Source of the DNA: Rattus norvegicus
Taxonomy: Eukaryota > Chordata > Mammalia > Rodentia > Muridae
Direction of reading: 5' to 3'
Assembly: GCF_036323735.1 (NCBI RefSeq)
Contig: NC_086039.1
Coordinates: 157,694,124 to 157,758,123, forward strand
DNA length: 64,000 bases
The stretch's first letter is position 1, and every line of letters begins with the position of its first letter. A program made the position numbers and the translations under genes. Below, piece after piece: positions 57,618 to 64,000 of the stretch. The notes beneath the pieces were generated by a model. That model made no database searches. It was not told the origin of the DNA and saw nothing but the letters and a program-made list of their open reading frames with translations.

Positions 57618-64000
<6,383 letters not shown>

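Overview
The window looks like a piece of rat (Rattus) X chromosome. Two things point there. It carries at least a dozen near-identical copies of the ID SINE (BC1/tRNA-Ala-derived), which is exceptionally abundant in rat, with B1, B2, L1 and MaLR elements. Its right end holds exons 1-7 of Dkc1 (dyskerin), an X-linked gene of the Xq28-orthologous block. One 23-base run of N marks an assembly gap.

Left part (1 to about 41.4 kb): an AT-leaning, repeat-dominated desert. Its one intact gene is a single-exon, 312-residue odorant receptor (25133-26071). The rest is L1 debris in both orientations (one 5'-truncated L1 with a clean target-site duplication at 10.6-12.1 kb; an antisense L1 5' end with about 197-bp promoter monomers at 3.3-4.4 kb), a probable solo ERV1-type LTR (6.5-6.96 kb), a MaLR LTR plus internal region (28.8-31.2 kb), ID/B1/B2 SINEs and microsatellites.

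Right part (about 41.4 to 64 kb): composition changes sharply to GC- and CpG-rich DNA dense in tandem arrays. A three-exon gene of the CTAG/LAGE (Pcc1-domain) family lies at 43105-44227, reconstructed by splicing, with a polyadenylation signal at 44394. Then come an 0.86-kb polypyrimidine tract (47.55-48.41 kb), a composite segment present twice about 2.86 kb apart with a third partial copy, and a minisatellite of CACGCCCA-type boxes (56.4-57.25 kb) running up to the Dkc1 CpG-island promoter. Dkc1 coding exons (57618-57633, 58757-58827, 59253-59339, 59699-59790, 60988-61172, 61775-61839, 63532-63658) keep one open frame through residue 214; the gene leaves the window in intron 7.

The most unusual signal is in and around Dkc1. 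Several introns are largely built of private tandem arrays: CRE-like TGACGTCA units in intron 1, units each carrying a decoy copy of the exon-5 acceptor in intron 4, a G-rich tract in intron 5, and 'gattacggtac' and 'tttgaatattaa' arrays in intron 6. Related LTR-like sequences left and right of the boundary differ by many T-to-C and A-to-G changes. I infer strong regional GC-biased evolution and array growth, as near a pseudoautosomal or subtelomeric recombination hotspot; map position cannot be read from this window.

Dyskerin is the H/ACA RNP pseudouridine synthase and a telomerase component. LAGE3-type Pcc1 proteins belong to the KEOPS tRNA-modification complex. The odorant receptor is functionally unrelated. 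No joint regulation is evident.
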